Assembly: GCF_011927765.1 (NCBI RefSeq)
Contig: NZ_JAATJG010000004.1
Location: 124,001-188,000, forward strand
DNA: 64,000 bases
Source of the DNA: Wenyingzhuangia aestuarii
GTDB lineage: Bacteria; Bacteroidota; Bacteroidia; Flavobacteriales; Flavobacteriaceae
Direction: 5' to 3'
Of this stretch, positions 18,601-27,694 are shown piece by piece; within the stretch, counting starts at the first letter, position 1; every line of letters starts with the position of its first letter. A program made the position numbers and the translations under genes. The notes beneath the pieces are model-generated. The model was not told the DNA's origin. It did no database searches and saw only the letters and a program-made list of their open reading frames with translations.

Positions 18601-19935
18601 AACTCCTTTGTCTACTGGATCTCCTCCTCCTGTTCCTGATGTTCCAAAATAATAAGGAGTTGCATCGTTACTTGCTATAGTTATATAATCATTATCTGAA
18701 ATATCTACATTTTCAAAAACTGCAATCCCTGTAGAACTATTATAACTAGAGGCATTATAAACAGTTGTTCCTGTAACAAAATCAGTATCATCATCCACTA
18801 ATAATTTTAAACCAGAGCTTGTAAAATTAGCTTTGTTTGCCGAGAAACTTAAGTCCATAGTTACGGTTACTGTACCTAAATCATTTCTTTTACTAGCTCT
18901 CCATAACCTAGACAATCTATTTTTTAACCCTGATGGTAAATTAGATTCTTCATCTATAGTTACAGAAACATTGTTGTGTCCTATAAATAAATATTCATCA
19001 TTACTTAATGATGACGGGTTACTTAATCCTAACGCTCCTGTTCCCTGTGCACTAACACTATTAGAACCATTTGTTGCTTGTCCAATTCCTACTACATCAA
19101 AATCAAAATTTCCGTTTGCAGAATTATCCTCGTTGTAAAAATCATTTGTAATAGCAATAGCATACTTAGCGCTTAAATAATTACTTACTATAATTCTTTC
19201 TGCTATATTTAAAGTGTATTTGTAGTGAATAATTTCTGCTACATTTGATTCTAAATGCTTAGAACTTTCTCCTAAATAATTAACTCCAATTCTAAATCTT
19301 GTTCCTAAATCATATGATCGACTTCCAGATGATAAATTATGATTTGATCTTATTACTGATTCATTTCTATAGATATCTAGTGTATTATTAGAATTTCTAA
19401 AGGCATTAAATATTACTGGGTTACTATAGTTAGTAAGAGATTCAATAGTAGTATTATCTTGTCCATAATACCATAAATTATTGTTATAGGTATCAAAATT
19501 AAACCCACCAGAACCAAAACTACCTGACATTGAATATATTGCAGATTCATTAACAGGACTTGTTGTTTCTATATCCCAAACAATAAATAATGTATGACTT
19601 GGATCCGTAATATCACTAAAAGTAGAAGAGTTTAACTCATCTCCACTAGTTCCGTTTATCCCATCAAAATCTATGATAGGCATATTGTTATAAGCACTAG
19701 AACTAGCTACATAAGCAGGTCTTTGATTAAAACTTGGAGCTGTTACATTGGTTCCGTTTCCAGATTGATCTGCCCAAGAACTTACTCCCGAAGATTGCGT
19801 TACTCCTGTATCTGCTTTTAACCACAAATACATATCAGAACCATTTGTATTTCCAATACCTCCTGGTCCTTGTTGAGCAAAGAGACATAAAGAAAGTAAA
19901 CAAAACACTGTTGTTATTTTTGTTTGTAGTAGCAT
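15643..19935 (-). CDS. Very large secreted protein with T9SS C-terminal sorting-like domain (paralogue 2)
   Basis: 1430 residues from the Met at 19935. The frame extends 34 codons further, but those codons run through the promoter and operators, and the signal peptide MLLQTKITTVFCLLSLCLFA begins here. The module of paralogue 1 is present twice: GPGGIG near 23 with YLWLKADTGV and WADQSGNG, and again GPGGIGS near 450 with YMWLRPDTGV and WADQSG. Each copy carries NYLSAKY, a GIG segment and AQGTG or AKGTG. From about residue 880 to the end it parallels paralogue 1, including KNVYSFSYISP, YISKGIPNAGEY, LLGNPYPSAL, VPVGQGF-like segments and the sorting-like tail. It probably arose by tandem duplication and is exported by T9SS. 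Confidence 0.85.
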   Translation of the reverse strand: MLLQTKITTVFCLLSLCLFAQQGPGGIGNTNGSDMYLWLKADTGVTQSSGVSSWADQSGNGTNVTAPSFNQRPAYVASSSAYNNMPIIDFDGINGTSGDELNSSTFSDITDPSHTLFIVWDIETTSPVNESAIYSMSGSFGSGGFNFDTYNNNLWYYGQDNTTIESLTNYSNPVIFNAFRNSNNTLDIYRNESVIRSNHNLSSGSRSYDLGTRFRIGVNYLGESSKHLESNVAEIIHYKYTLNIAERIIVSNYLSAKYAIAITNDFYNEDNSANGNFDFDVVGIGQATNGSNSVSAQGTGALGLSNPSSLSNDEYLFIGHNNVSVTIDEESNLPSGLKNRLSRLWRASKRNDLGTVTVTMDLSFSANKANFTSSGLKLLVDDDTDFVTGTTVYNASSYNSSTGIAVFENVDISDNDYITIASNDATPYYFGTSGTGGGDPVDKGVAGFEGPGGIGSVDGGAMYMWLRPDTGVTSSSGEITAWADQSGYLHNGVSTYSLTPNSTNPEFGANQINNYDVLTLDGVADAMIFDINDFTDSSYDMYFVWKNNEAKEGNASLFSNSNGSNSGSLQISYSNDANFYIKSVGSGNISLGDYSFTESNNILGFSRNLDNTLDTYIDGVSQQTGTSLTNATNMAGFNNIKLGVNRGNGKFLGLDLAEVLMFNKNINETQKIILHNYLSAKYNISLSSNDKYSYDNGSGLFDHHLAGIGRETATDYNLDAKGTGPVRIKNASDLDVGEYMLWACDEINSTFSFNTLTSSNYVDRLTTKWRVDESGGSVGTVDVSFTASDLNITTDVSDGCVNYVLIIDNNSDFSSPSQQIEMTLSDGKISATGVDFADEDYFTLQLANTIVYDGSWNHPLASRSGSSAPNTSDDCFDLRVVSGSVTVNNDVEVNSVNVANSSVLAMATARTLTVTKGITLNTSGKLKMLGTAQLVQDPNGLITTNPNTGSGFYNQFTTPAKNVYSFSYISPSASNGTTYNFSTNIKDGRGSNALTITNDGANFVFDDVNSDGVQSASSTTLSEEWLHTYPSVASGFVLQSPSSNVATGLGFTIKEPGTTAQTYISKGIPNAGEYSFTVAENSVALLGNPYPSALNSDIFLTDNSSVDALYFYEDQSINHYSEDYQAGYAVYTLNGGGVAASSTAYNGGSFAGTITPEVNIPVGQGFFVSIEEDVPGATTTSVVFKNSQRVSAVLGNSSVFFKQNSLKNLEKNRDVLPSIRLGVEMEVNNNLYHRQIGVSFKEGNDLETFDFGYDAGLFDERGKDAFIEAGGKKYVLASASAISEETEIPIKVVLDEDKEVSFMLDDSEGVDEVYLKDNVEETTLPLKGNVITKTLTSGVYNDRFSLTFQQDEALSTKKINANKVNVQVYQKIITVSSDEYNITGLSIIDFTGKTIKTSNTNSINISGVSSNMIILKVESKQGVLIKKISI

Positions 19936-19953
19936 ATTTTTCCTTTTAAAATA

Positions 19954-19961
19954 CAAAATTA
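19954..19961 (-). promoter_or_regulatory. -7 box of T9SS paralogue 2
   Basis: On the minus strand this reads TAATTTTG, 18 bp before the ATG. The place where -33 should be holds TCG and the start of the operator repeat, so an activator may be needed. Confidence 0.5.
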
Positions 19962-19980
19962 ACTGATTAATACTCAATAA

Positions 19981-20018
19981 ACGATAACATATGTTTAAAA
20001 CGATAACATATGTTAATT
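19981..20018. repeat. Tandem operator-like repeat with two AACATATGTT palindromes
   Basis: Two 19-bp units begin ACGATAACATATGTTT and ACGATAACATATGTTA. Palindromes lie at 19986-19995 and 20005-20014, exactly 19 bp apart (nearly two helix turns), upstream of the promoter of paralogue 2. This spacing suits a dimeric regulator binding twice on one face. Confidence 0.5.
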
Positions 20019-20065
20019 TAATAAAAAAACATTCCATTTTTCATCAAACTCATAAACCTAGCAAC

Positions 20066-20104
20066 AAAAAAACGGTTGCTCTGTAATAAAGCAACCGTTT
20101 TTTG
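20066..20104 (-). terminator. Terminator of the nrdB-nrdA operon
   Basis: AAAAAACGGTTGCT and AGCAACCGTTTTTT form the stem, directly after nrdA on the minus strand. Confidence 0.88.
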
Positions 20105-20126
20105 TTTTGTATATTATATAAAAATC

Positions 20127-22514
20127 TTAAGACCCACACATTTCACAATCATCTGGATTTTCTTTAGAATTTAAAACCATGGCTTTAAATTCTTCTGCTG
20201 TCATTGGAGCATCTTCTACTACTTTTTTCTTTTCGTTAGACAACGTAAATTTAATTGCATTTACTGCCGACTTTGTTCTTAAATAATACATTCCTGTTTT
20301 TAATCCAGATTTCCAAGCATAAAAGTGCATTGATGTTAATTTAGAGTAATTAGCATCTTCCATAAACAAGTTTAAAGACTGAGATTGATCTATAAAATAT
20401 CCTCTCTGACGAGACATATCAATAATATCTTTCATACTTAACTCCCAAACCGTTTTGTATAATTCTTTTAAGTCTTGAGGAATTTCTTCAATATGCTGAA
20501 TAGAACCATTGGCTCTCATCAACTCTTCTTTTAAAGCATTGTTCCACAATCCTAATTCAACTAAATCTTCTAACAGATGCTTGTTTACTACAATAAACTC
20601 ACCTGACAATACTCTACGTGTGTAAATATTAGAGGTATAAGGTTCAAAAGCTTCGTTATTTCCTAAAATTTGAGAAGTAGATGCTGTTGGCATTGGAGCG
20701 ACTAACAATGAGTTACGAACACCATTTTTCATTACTTTTTCTCTTAAAGCTTTCCAGTCCCAACGACCACTTAAATCTTCATCGTTTACTCCCCACATAT
20801 TGTATTGGAACTCTCCTTTAGACATTGGAGAACCTTCAAAAGTAGAATAAGCTCCTTTTTTTACAGCAATTTCCATAGATGATTCTACAGCTGCAAAATA
20901 TAAAGTTTCAAAAATATCTTTATTCAATTGCTTAGCCTCATCAGAGGTAAACGGCATACGTAACATAATAAAAGCATCCGCCAATCCTTGAATCCCCAAT
21001 CCTACCGGACGGTGTCTCATGTTAGAATTTTCTGCTTCTTTTACAGGATAATAGTTTCTATCAATAACCGTATCTAGGTTTCTAGTTATTTTTTTAACTA
21101 CCTTATAAAAATGCTGATGATTAAAGAATTTTTCTCCTTTATCATTGGTTTCCACAAACATTGGAATAGAAACAGAAGCCAAGTTACATACTGCAACTTC
21201 GTCTTTAGCTGTGTATTCCATAATTTCTGTACACAAGTTAGAAGAACGAATGACTCCTAAATTCTTTTGATTGGATTTACGGTTTGCTGCATCTTTATAC
21301 AACATATAAGGATTTCCTGTCTCTATTTGAGACTCCAACACCTTTTCCCATAATTCACGAGCTTTAATGGTTTTACGTCCTTTTCCTTGTGCTTCGTAAC
21401 TAGTATACAACGCTTCAAACTCATCTCCGTAGGTATCATATAAACCAGGACATTCGTTAGGACACATTAACGTCCATTCCCCGTTTTCTTCTACACGCTT
21501 CATAAATAAATCAGAAATCCACAAAGCCAAGAACAAGTCTCTTGCTCTTTTTTCTTCTGCTCCTGTATTTTTTCTTAAATCTAAAAACTCAAAAATATCT
21601 GCATGCCAAGGCTCTATATAAATAGCAAAAGAACCTTTACGTTTTCCTCCTCCTTGATCTACATAGCGTGCTGTATCGTTATATACTTTTAACATCGGAA
21701 CAATTCCGTTAGAAGTTCCGTTAGTACCACGAATGTAAGAACCTGTAGCTCTAATATTATGAATAGATAAACCAATACCTCCTGCTGATTGAGATATTTT
21801 TGCTGTTTGTTTTAACGTATCATAAATACCATCAATACTATCATCTTGCATTTGTAATAAAAAACAAGAAGACATTTGAGGTTTTGGCGTACCTGAGTTA
21901 AATAATGTTGGAGTTGCATGAGTAAAGAATTTTTTACTCATTAAGTTATAGGTTTCAATAGCTTCTTCAATATCATCTAAATGAATACCAATAGACACAC
22001 GCATTAACATTTGCTGTGGACGTTCAGCAATTTCTCCGTTAATTTTTAATAAATAAGAACGCTCTAAAGTTTTAAAACCAAAATAATCGTAGTTAAAGTC
22101 TCTATCGTAAACAATGGAAGAATCTAGTAATGCTGAATTTTTCTCTATCACATTAAATACTTCATCAGACAACAAAGGAGATTTTAAACCTGTACGTGGG
22201 TTTACATACTCATACAATGCTTTCATAGTTGCTGAAAAAGATTTTTCTGTATTCTTATGTAGGTTAGAAACAGAAATTCTAGCAGCTAATTTTGCGTAAT
22301 CAGGATGTGCGGTTGTTAAAGTTGCTGCAATTTCGGCAGCCAAGTTATCTAATTCTGATGTAGTTACACCATCATACAAACCTTCAATCACTCGCATTGC
22401 TACTTTTACTGGATCTACCAAAGGGTTTAATCCGTAACAAATTTTTCTAATTCTTGCTGTGATTTTGTCAAACATCACAGACTCTTTGTGTCCATCTCTT
22501 TTGATTACGTACAT
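20127..22514 (-). CDS. nrdA: Class Ia ribonucleotide reductase alpha subunit (with ATP-cone)
   Basis: Large catalytic subunit (795 residues) that reduces ribonucleoside diphosphates to deoxy forms. Residues 1-95 form an ATP-cone ([22 protein letters not shown]), the overall activity switch. The catalytic barrel has the first redox Cys in [15 protein letters not shown] with the thiyl Cys and Glu, and AVCNLASVS with the second redox Cys. The C-terminal shuttle pair is DDCEMCGS. The gene lies 99 bp after nrdB on the same strand. A second, cone-less alpha is encoded about 3 kb away on the other strand. Confidence 0.95.
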   Translation of the reverse strand: MYVIKRDGHKESVMFDKITARIRKICYGLNPLVDPVKVAMRVIEGLYDGVTTSELDNLAAEIAATLTTAHPDYAKLAARISVSNLHKNTEKSFSATMKALYEYVNPRTGLKSPLLSDEVFNVIEKNSALLDSSIVYDRDFNYDYFGFKTLERSYLLKINGEIAERPQQMLMRVSIGIHLDDIEEAIETYNLMSKKFFTHATPTLFNSGTPKPQMSSCFLLQMQDDSIDGIYDTLKQTAKISQSAGGIGLSIHNIRATGSYIRGTNGTSNGIVPMLKVYNDTARYVDQGGGKRKGSFAIYIEPWHADIFEFLDLRKNTGAEEKRARDLFLALWISDLFMKRVEENGEWTLMCPNECPGLYDTYGDEFEALYTSYEAQGKGRKTIKARELWEKVLESQIETGNPYMLYKDAANRKSNQKNLGVIRSSNLCTEIMEYTAKDEVAVCNLASVSIPMFVETNDKGEKFFNHQHFYKVVKKITRNLDTVIDRNYYPVKEAENSNMRHRPVGLGIQGLADAFIMLRMPFTSDEAKQLNKDIFETLYFAAVESSMEIAVKKGAYSTFEGSPMSKGEFQYNMWGVNDEDLSGRWDWKALREKVMKNGVRNSLLVAPMPTASTSQILGNNEAFEPYTSNIYTRRVLSGEFIVVNKHLLEDLVELGLWNNALKEELMRANGSIQHIEEIPQDLKELYKTVWELSMKDIIDMSRQRGYFIDQSQSLNLFMEDANYSKLTSMHFYAWKSGLKTGMYYLRTKSAVNAIKFTLSNEKKKVVEDAPMTAEEFKAMVLNSKENPDDCEMCGS

Positions 22515-22613
22515 CGTCTTAAAGTTTTATTAGTTTATAGAGAATAATATCCTAACAACACGGCAAAATGCAGTACTGCAAAACATTAAAATATTTTTTA
22601 TATTTACTTTTTC

Positions 22614-23585
22614 CTAGAAATCAGCATCAAAGCTAATTTCTCCAGTTCCACCAGATTTTACTCCAGCTTTTTGATATTCAGAAACTCTTTTTTCAAAGAA
22701 ATTTGTTTTTCCTTCTAAAGAAATCATATCCATAAAATCAAATGGGTTTTCTGAATTGTATACTTTTTCACATTCAAACTCCACCAACAATCTATCGGTA
22801 ACAAATTCTAAATATTGACTCATCAACTTAGAATTCATTCCAATTAAACTTACAGGTAAAGATTCTGTAATAAATACTTTTTCTATATCTAAAGCATCGG
22901 TAATAATTTCTTTAATACGATCTTTAGGAACTTTGTTTACAATGTGTTTGTTGTGTAAATGCACTGCAAAATCACAGTGTAATCCTTCGTCACGAGAAAT
23001 TAACTCGTTAGAAAATGTTAAACCTGGTAATAAACCTCTTTTTTTCATCCAGAAAATAGCACAAAAACTTCCTGAAAAGAAGATTCCTTCTACCGCTGCA
23101 AATGCAATTAATCGCTCTGCAAAAGATTCAGATTCTATCCATTTTAAAGCCCAATCCGCTTTTAACTTAATGGCTGGAAAATATTCTATGGCTTTAAATA
23201 ACTTATTTTTTTCTACTTCATTCTTTACATATGTATCTATTAATAAAGAATACACCTCTGAATGAATGTTTTCCATCATAATTTGAAAACCGTAGAAAAA
23301 CTTAGCTTCTGCATATTGAACTTCGCTTACAAAATTCTCTGCTAAATTCTCGTTTACAATACCATCAGAAGCCGCAAAAAATGCTAAAATATGTTTGATA
23401 AAATAACGTTCGTCATCATTTAATTTATTCTCCCAATCTACAACATCTTGGTGCAAATCAATTTCTTCAGCAGTCCAAATACTAGCTTCTTGTTTTTTAT
23501 ACCACTCCCAAATATCTTGGTGTTGTATTGGAAAAATTACAAATCTATTTGGGTCATCTTGTAAAATTGGTTCTATTTGAGACAT
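22614..23585 (-). CDS. nrdB: Class Ia ribonucleotide reductase beta subunit
   Basis: Radical-generating small subunit, 323 residues from MSQIEPIL. The frame extends 30 codons upstream with a hydrophobic, non-conserved stretch, so the inner Met is chosen. The dimetal and radical motif ENIHSEVY gives Glu105, His108 and the radical Tyr112, matching E. coli Glu115, His118 and Tyr122. The second helix pair has [12 protein letters not shown] and [14 protein letters not shown] with the other ligands. It is the first gene of nrdB-nrdA and divergent from the second RNR operon. Confidence 0.93.
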   Translation of the reverse strand: MSQIEPILQDDPNRFVIFPIQHQDIWEWYKKQEASIWTAEEIDLHQDVVDWENKLNDDERYFIKHILAFFAASDGIVNENLAENFVSEVQYAEAKFFYGFQIMMENIHSEVYSLLIDTYVKNEVEKNKLFKAIEYFPAIKLKADWALKWIESESFAERLIAFAAVEGIFFSGSFCAIFWMKKRGLLPGLTFSNELISRDEGLHCDFAVHLHNKHIVNKVPKDRIKEIITDALDIEKVFITESLPVSLIGMNSKLMSQYLEFVTDRLLVEFECEKVYNSENPFDFMDMISLEGKTNFFEKRVSEYQKAGVKSGGTGEISFDADF

Positions 23586-23621
23586 CTTTATTCTTGTATA
23601 TAAATTAGTTAGCATTTTTTG

Positions 23622-23859
23622 ACACCTAACAAAGATTATAAAAAATAGTCTTAAAAGAAAGATATACTTTTCCACAAAGAGTTAAAGTTCTTAACAATTA
23701 TATTTGAAAAAATAGTTCTGATTTGAGTATAAAATAACTTTTTTTCTGCAAACTTTAGGTGCAAAAATTGACTAATAATCCATTTTATTTTTCTTCACTT
23801 AAAAATGTTAAAAACTAATTTTATTTTCTCTCAAAAGCAACAATATCAACACCTAACAA
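23622..23859 (+). repeat. 11-bp direct repeat flanking the divergent RNR promoters
   Basis: ACACCTAACAA at 23622-23632 and again at 23849-23859, one near each RNR gene start. It could be a regulator site or chance. Confidence 0.3.
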
Positions 23860-23919
23860 GCTAGTTTAAATTGTGAATATCTAAATCTTGTAAACTCTTC
23901 TAAATATCTATTTATTCAA

Positions 23920-23927
23920 TAATTTTG
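23920..23927 (+). promoter_or_regulatory. -7 box of the second RNR operon
   Basis: TAATTTTG, 25 bp before the ATG of the ATP-cone beta subunit gene. No clear -33 TTG. Confidence 0.5.
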
Positions 23928-23952
23928 TAGGTCACAAAAATCCGCAATTGTA

Positions 23953-25224
23953 ATGATATCAAAAGTCATAAAAAGAGACCATACCACCACCGATTTTAAA
24001 ATTTCTAAAATAAGCAGTGCTATTTATGCATCTATGAAATCTGTTAATACAGGGTCTTTCACAGAGGCAAACTCTATAGCTATTAGAGTATCGGAAAAAT
24101 TAAATATTCGATCCCAAGAAACAAAATACTACACTCCTACCGTTGAAGATATTCAAGATTTGGTAGAAGCAGAGTTAATGCATAGTGAATTTACAGAAGT
24201 TGCTAAATCTTACATTTTATATAGAAACGAACAAAAAAGAAAACGTAAGAAAAATGTTTTTGAAAAAAGGTTAAACTTAAAACCTTATGAATATCCTGAG
24301 TTAAACGAGTACGTTGATGCAATTAGACACTCTTATTGGATTCATACAGAATTTAACTTTACTAGCGATATCCAAGATTTTAAATCTAGATTAAATCCTA
24401 TAGAAAAAAGTGCCATTAAAAATACCATGTTGGCTATTTCTCAGATAGAGGTTGCTGTAAAAAACTTTTGGGGAGATTTACATCATAAAATGCCTAAACC
24501 AGAAATTGGTGCCGTAGGAGCTACTTTTGCAGAAAGTGAAGTAAGACATCATGATGCTTATTCTCACTTGTTAGAAATTTTAGGATTAAACGAAGAGTTT
24601 AACAATCTTAAAAAGAATCCAAGTATTATGAAAAGGGTTCATTATTTAGAAAAATCTTTAACCAATTCTAAAAGCAGCAATAACAAAGAATACACAGAGG
24701 CTATTTTATTATTTTCTTTATTTATAGAACACGTTTCTTTATTCTCTCAGTTCTTAATTATCATGGCTTTTAACAAGCACAAAAACATGTTAAAAGGAAT
24801 TTCTAATGCTGTAGAAGCTACTTCTAAAGAAGAGCAAATACACGGAGATTTTGGAATTGATTTACTTAAAATTATCAAAGAAGAAAACCCAGAATGGTTT
24901 ACAGAAGATTTTGAGCAAATGATTCAATTAATTTGCGCAGAAGCATATCAAGCAGAAACAGGTGTTGTAAACTGGATTTTTGAAAACGGAGAATTAGACT
25001 TTTTACCTGTTAACGTAATTAATGAATTCATTAAAAACCGCTTTAACAAATCTCTTGAAAGTATTGGAATTGGCTCCATCTTTAAAATTGATAAAAAATT
25101 ACTAGCCGAAACGGAATGGTTTGATGATGAAATTATAGGAACCAAACATGGTGATTTCTTTGTAAAACGCTCTATTAATTATAGCAAAAGAACACGTAGT
25201 ATTACTAAAGACGATTTATTTTAA
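23953..25224 (+). CDS. Ribonucleotide reductase beta subunit with N-terminal ATP-cone (class Id-like)
   Basis: A 423-residue radical subunit with an added domain. Residues 1-95 are an ATP-cone (KVIKRDHTTTDFKISKISSAIY, PTVEDIQDLVEAELM, KSYILYRNEQKRKRKK), normally found on alpha. The ferritin-like body has FAESEVRHHDAY, which gives Glu196, His199 and Tyr203, and SKEEQIHGDFGIDLL with the later ligands. This architecture was described in the flavobacterium Leeuwenhoekiella blandensis, where ATP/dATP control acts through the beta subunit and the cofactor is a dimanganese centre. Here that assignment is by analogy. The partner alpha follows after 21 bp. Confidence 0.88.
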   Translation: MISKVIKRDHTTTDFKISKISSAIYASMKSVNTGSFTEANSIAIRVSEKLNIRSQETKYYTPTVEDIQDLVEAELMHSEFTEVAKSYILYRNEQKRKRKKNVFEKRLNLKPYEYPELNEYVDAIRHSYWIHTEFNFTSDIQDFKSRLNPIEKSAIKNTMLAISQIEVAVKNFWGDLHHKMPKPEIGAVGATFAESEVRHHDAYSHLLEILGLNEEFNNLKKNPSIMKRVHYLEKSLTNSKSSNNKEYTEAILLFSLFIEHVSLFSQFLIIMAFNKHKNMLKGISNAVEATSKEEQIHGDFGIDLLKIIKEENPEWFTEDFEQMIQLICAEAYQAETGVVNWIFENGELDFLPVNVINEFIKNRFNKSLESIGIGSIFKIDKKLLAETEWFDDEIIGTKHGDFFVKRSINYSKRTRSITKDDLF

Positions 25225-25245
25225 GCCCCTCAAAACTCAAATATC

Positions 25246-26961
25246 ATGATAGATATCAATACAGAAAATACAATAAAAAAAGAAACTGAATTTGAATGGC
25301 TTACAGATCATAGTAGACATTTTTTAGGTGCAGGTTATCTTTTAGAAGGTGTTAGCCCAGAAGAACGTATTAGAGAAATAGCAGAACACGCAGAAAAAAT
25401 ATTAAAGTTAGATGGATTTGCAGACAAGTTTTACTACTACATGTCTCAAGGATACTATTCTTTAGCCTCTCCTGTATGGTCTAACTTTGGTAAAAAAAGA
25501 GGATTGCCTATTAGCTGTTTTGGATCTCACGTAGCCGATGATATAGGAGACATTTTATATGCTCAATCTGAAGCCGGAATGATGTCTAAACTAGGCGGAG
25601 GAACTTCTGGTTACTTTGGTAAATTAAGACCACGTGGATCGGCAATTAAAAACAACGGAAAATCTTCAGGAGCTGTACACATGATGCAACTTTTTGAAAC
25701 CATGGTAGACGTTGTAAGTCAAGGTTCTGTTAGAAGAGGACGTTTTGCTCCTTACTTAGATATAGAACATGCAGATATTATGGAGTTCTTAGAAATTGGT
25801 ACCGAAGGAAATCCTATTCAAGAATTAACACACGGAGTTTGTGTGGGTAACGATTGGATGCAAGAAATGATTGATGGTGACGAACAAAAAAGAACCGTTT
25901 GGGCTAAAGTTTTACAAAGAAGATGTGAAATAGGATACCCTTATGTTTTCTTTAAAGATAATGCTAACAACGGTACTGTAGATGTTTATAAAGACAAAGG
26001 TCATACTATTTATGGTAGTAACTTATGTTCTGAAATTATGCTACCTACCAACGATGATTGGTCTTTTGTATGTGTGCTTTCTTCTGTAAACATTTTACAT
26101 TACGACAAATGGAAAGATACAGATGCTGTAGAGACTATGGTGTACTTTTTAGATGCCGTATTAGAAGAATTTATTACCAAACTAGAAGATTATAGAGATT
26201 CTGAAAACAAAGACGATCAATTAGTTTTCCATTTTATGGAAAAAGCTTACAATTTCTCTAAAGAGAATCGTGCTTTAGGTTTGGGAGTTTTAGGATGGCA
26301 CTCTTTCTTACAATCCAAAAATTTAGCTTTTGATTCTCAGGAAGCGTATAACTACAATTCTGAGATCTTTAAACTAATTAAAGAAAGATCTTACAAAGCA
26401 TCTGAAGAGATGGCTAAATTATATGGAGAACCAGAAGTTCTAAAAGGATATGGTCGTAGAAACACAACCTTAAATGCCATTGCTCCTACTACTTCTTCTG
26501 CATTTATTTTAGGACAAGTATCTCAGGGAATAGAACCTATTTGGTCTAACTGTTATGTAAAAGATATTGCGAAAGTTAAAACCACTATCAAAAACAAATA
26601 CCTTGAAGATCTTTTAGAAACAAAAGGTAAAAACACCAAAGACGTGTGGTTAAGTATTAGAGATAGAGATGGATCTGTACAACACTTAGACTTCTTAACA
26701 ACAGAAGAAAAAGATGTATTTAAGACTTATTCAGAACTAGATCAACTTTCTATTATTTATCAGGCTGCCAATAGACAAAACCATATAGATCAAGGACAAT
26801 CTATCAACATTATGGTACACCCAGAAATGCCTATTAAAGACTTAAATAAAATACATACAACCGCATGGGAATTAGGAGTAAAATCTCTTTATTACCAACA
26901 CAGCATGAACGCTGCTCAAAAATTTAAGCAGAAAAAAGAATGTACTAGCTGCGAAGGTTAG
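25246..26961 (+). CDS. Ribonucleotide reductase alpha subunit lacking ATP-cone
   Basis: 571 residues, about 200 shorter than the other NrdA in this window because the N-terminal ATP-cone is absent. Catalytic motifs are complete: LPISCFGS (first redox Cys), SNLCSEI (thiyl Cys and Glu), FVCVLSSVNI (second redox Cys) and the C-terminal shuttle pair CTSCEG. LGGGTSGYFGKLRPRGS, VRRGRFAPY and TTSSAFILGQVSQGIEP are also typical. It pairs with the preceding cone-bearing beta subunit in a two-gene operon closed by a perfect 15-bp terminator. Activity control must come from the beta subunit. Confidence 0.92.
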   Translation: MIDINTENTIKKETEFEWLTDHSRHFLGAGYLLEGVSPEERIREIAEHAEKILKLDGFADKFYYYMSQGYYSLASPVWSNFGKKRGLPISCFGSHVADDIGDILYAQSEAGMMSKLGGGTSGYFGKLRPRGSAIKNNGKSSGAVHMMQLFETMVDVVSQGSVRRGRFAPYLDIEHADIMEFLEIGTEGNPIQELTHGVCVGNDWMQEMIDGDEQKRTVWAKVLQRRCEIGYPYVFFKDNANNGTVDVYKDKGHTIYGSNLCSEIMLPTNDDWSFVCVLSSVNILHYDKWKDTDAVETMVYFLDAVLEEFITKLEDYRDSENKDDQLVFHFMEKAYNFSKENRALGLGVLGWHSFLQSKNLAFDSQEAYNYNSEIFKLIKERSYKASEEMAKLYGEPEVLKGYGRRNTTLNAIAPTTSSAFILGQVSQGIEPIWSNCYVKDIAKVKTTIKNKYLEDLLETKGKNTKDVWLSIRDRDGSVQHLDFLTTEEKDVFKTYSELDQLSIIYQAANRQNHIDQGQSINIMVHPEMPIKDLNKIHTTAWELGVKSLYYQHSMNAAQKFKQKKECTSCEG

Positions 26962-26980
26962 GAAATAATTTTTACATAAA

Positions 26981-27010
26981 AAAGGCTCAAATTTTAAAAT
27001 TTGAGCCTTT
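26981..27010 (+). terminator. Bidirectional terminator (perfect 30-bp palindrome)
   Basis: AAAGGCTCAAATTTT and AAAATTTGAGCCTTT form a perfect 15-bp stem, shared by the RNR operon and the convergent DUF3109 gene. Confidence 0.88.
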
Positions 27011-27040
27011 TTTACTTTTATAGAATAAAACACTTTGTGT

Positions 27041-27619
27041 TTATTGTTTTTGTTTTTTCCACTCTTCTGCAACTTTTTCTAACTCCATATACCAATTTTC
27101 TCCAAACTTTAAAATCAGTGCATTTTTTAAGAATTTATACACAGGAACTTGTAGTTCTTTTCCTAACGTACAGGCATCATCACAAATATCCCAAGTATTG
27201 TAATTTACTGCAGAAAATTCTGAATAATCTTGTACTCGTATAGGATACAAATGGCAAGAAATTGGTTTTTTCCAATCTACCAAACCTTTGTTATAAGCCT
27301 GCTCTATTCCACAAGAGGTAACTCCTTTATCATCAAAAGTAACAAAAGCACATTCTTTATTATTTACCAAAGTAGTTTCGTGCTCACCAAACTTAGATGT
27401 AGTATACGTTCCTTGCGCTTCTATAGCCGCTACTCCTTCTGGTCTTAAAAGGTGTTTAATTTTAGGATATACCTCGTTCAACTTTTCTATCTCTTCATCT
27501 AAAACGGGGGCTCCAGCATCACCTGCTACACAACATTCTCCTTTACATGCAGAAATATTACACACAAAATCTTTTTCTAAAACCTCTTCAGAAACAATTG
27601 TTTTTCCTATTTGAAACAT
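27041..27619 (-). CDS. DUF3109 family cysteine-rich protein
   Basis: A 192-residue protein recognised as DUF3109, common in Bacteroidota and of unknown function. Cysteines cluster as FVCNISACKGECCVAGDAGAP near the N-terminus, then NKECAF, TSCGIEQAY, SCHLYP and ICDDAC. The pattern resembles the zinc/iron-binding YkgJ-like proteins, so metal or Fe-S binding is plausible. No signal peptide or membrane segment is seen, so it should be cytoplasmic. It stands alone between two terminators. Confidence 0.85.
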   Translation of the reverse strand: MFQIGKTIVSEEVLEKDFVCNISACKGECCVAGDAGAPVLDEEIEKLNEVYPKIKHLLRPEGVAAIEAQGTYTTSKFGEHETTLVNNKECAFVTFDDKGVTSCGIEQAYNKGLVDWKKPISCHLYPIRVQDYSEFSAVNYNTWDICDDACTLGKELQVPVYKFLKNALILKFGENWYMELEKVAEEWKKQKQ

Positions 27620-27640
27620 AACTTAATTATTATAAGATAA

Positions 27641-27671
27641 AAAAAGAGCCTATTTAAAATAGGCTCTTTTT
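27641..27671 (-). terminator. Terminator of hemD-like gene
   Basis: AAAGAGCCTATTT and AAATAGGCTCTTT form the stem, followed by a T run on the minus strand. Confidence 0.8.
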
Positions 27672-27694
27672 AATATATTCACAAAAATATAAAA

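Larger units (their letters stand above)
23586..23952. other. Intergenic region between two divergent RNR operons
   Basis: 367 bp, strongly AT-rich, holding the promoters of both operons. A -7 box (TAATTTTG) is at 23920-23927 for the rightward operon. An 11-bp direct repeat, ACACCTAACAA, occurs at 23622-23632 and 23849-23859. I saw no NrdR-box pair and no riboswitch. Confidence 0.5.

Noticed and set aside
6391-23621. Shared 12-mer CATTTTTTGACA near the starts of the S9 peptidase and nrdB genes
   Set aside because: AT-rich, only two copies far apart, and no consistent position relative to promoters; probably chance.
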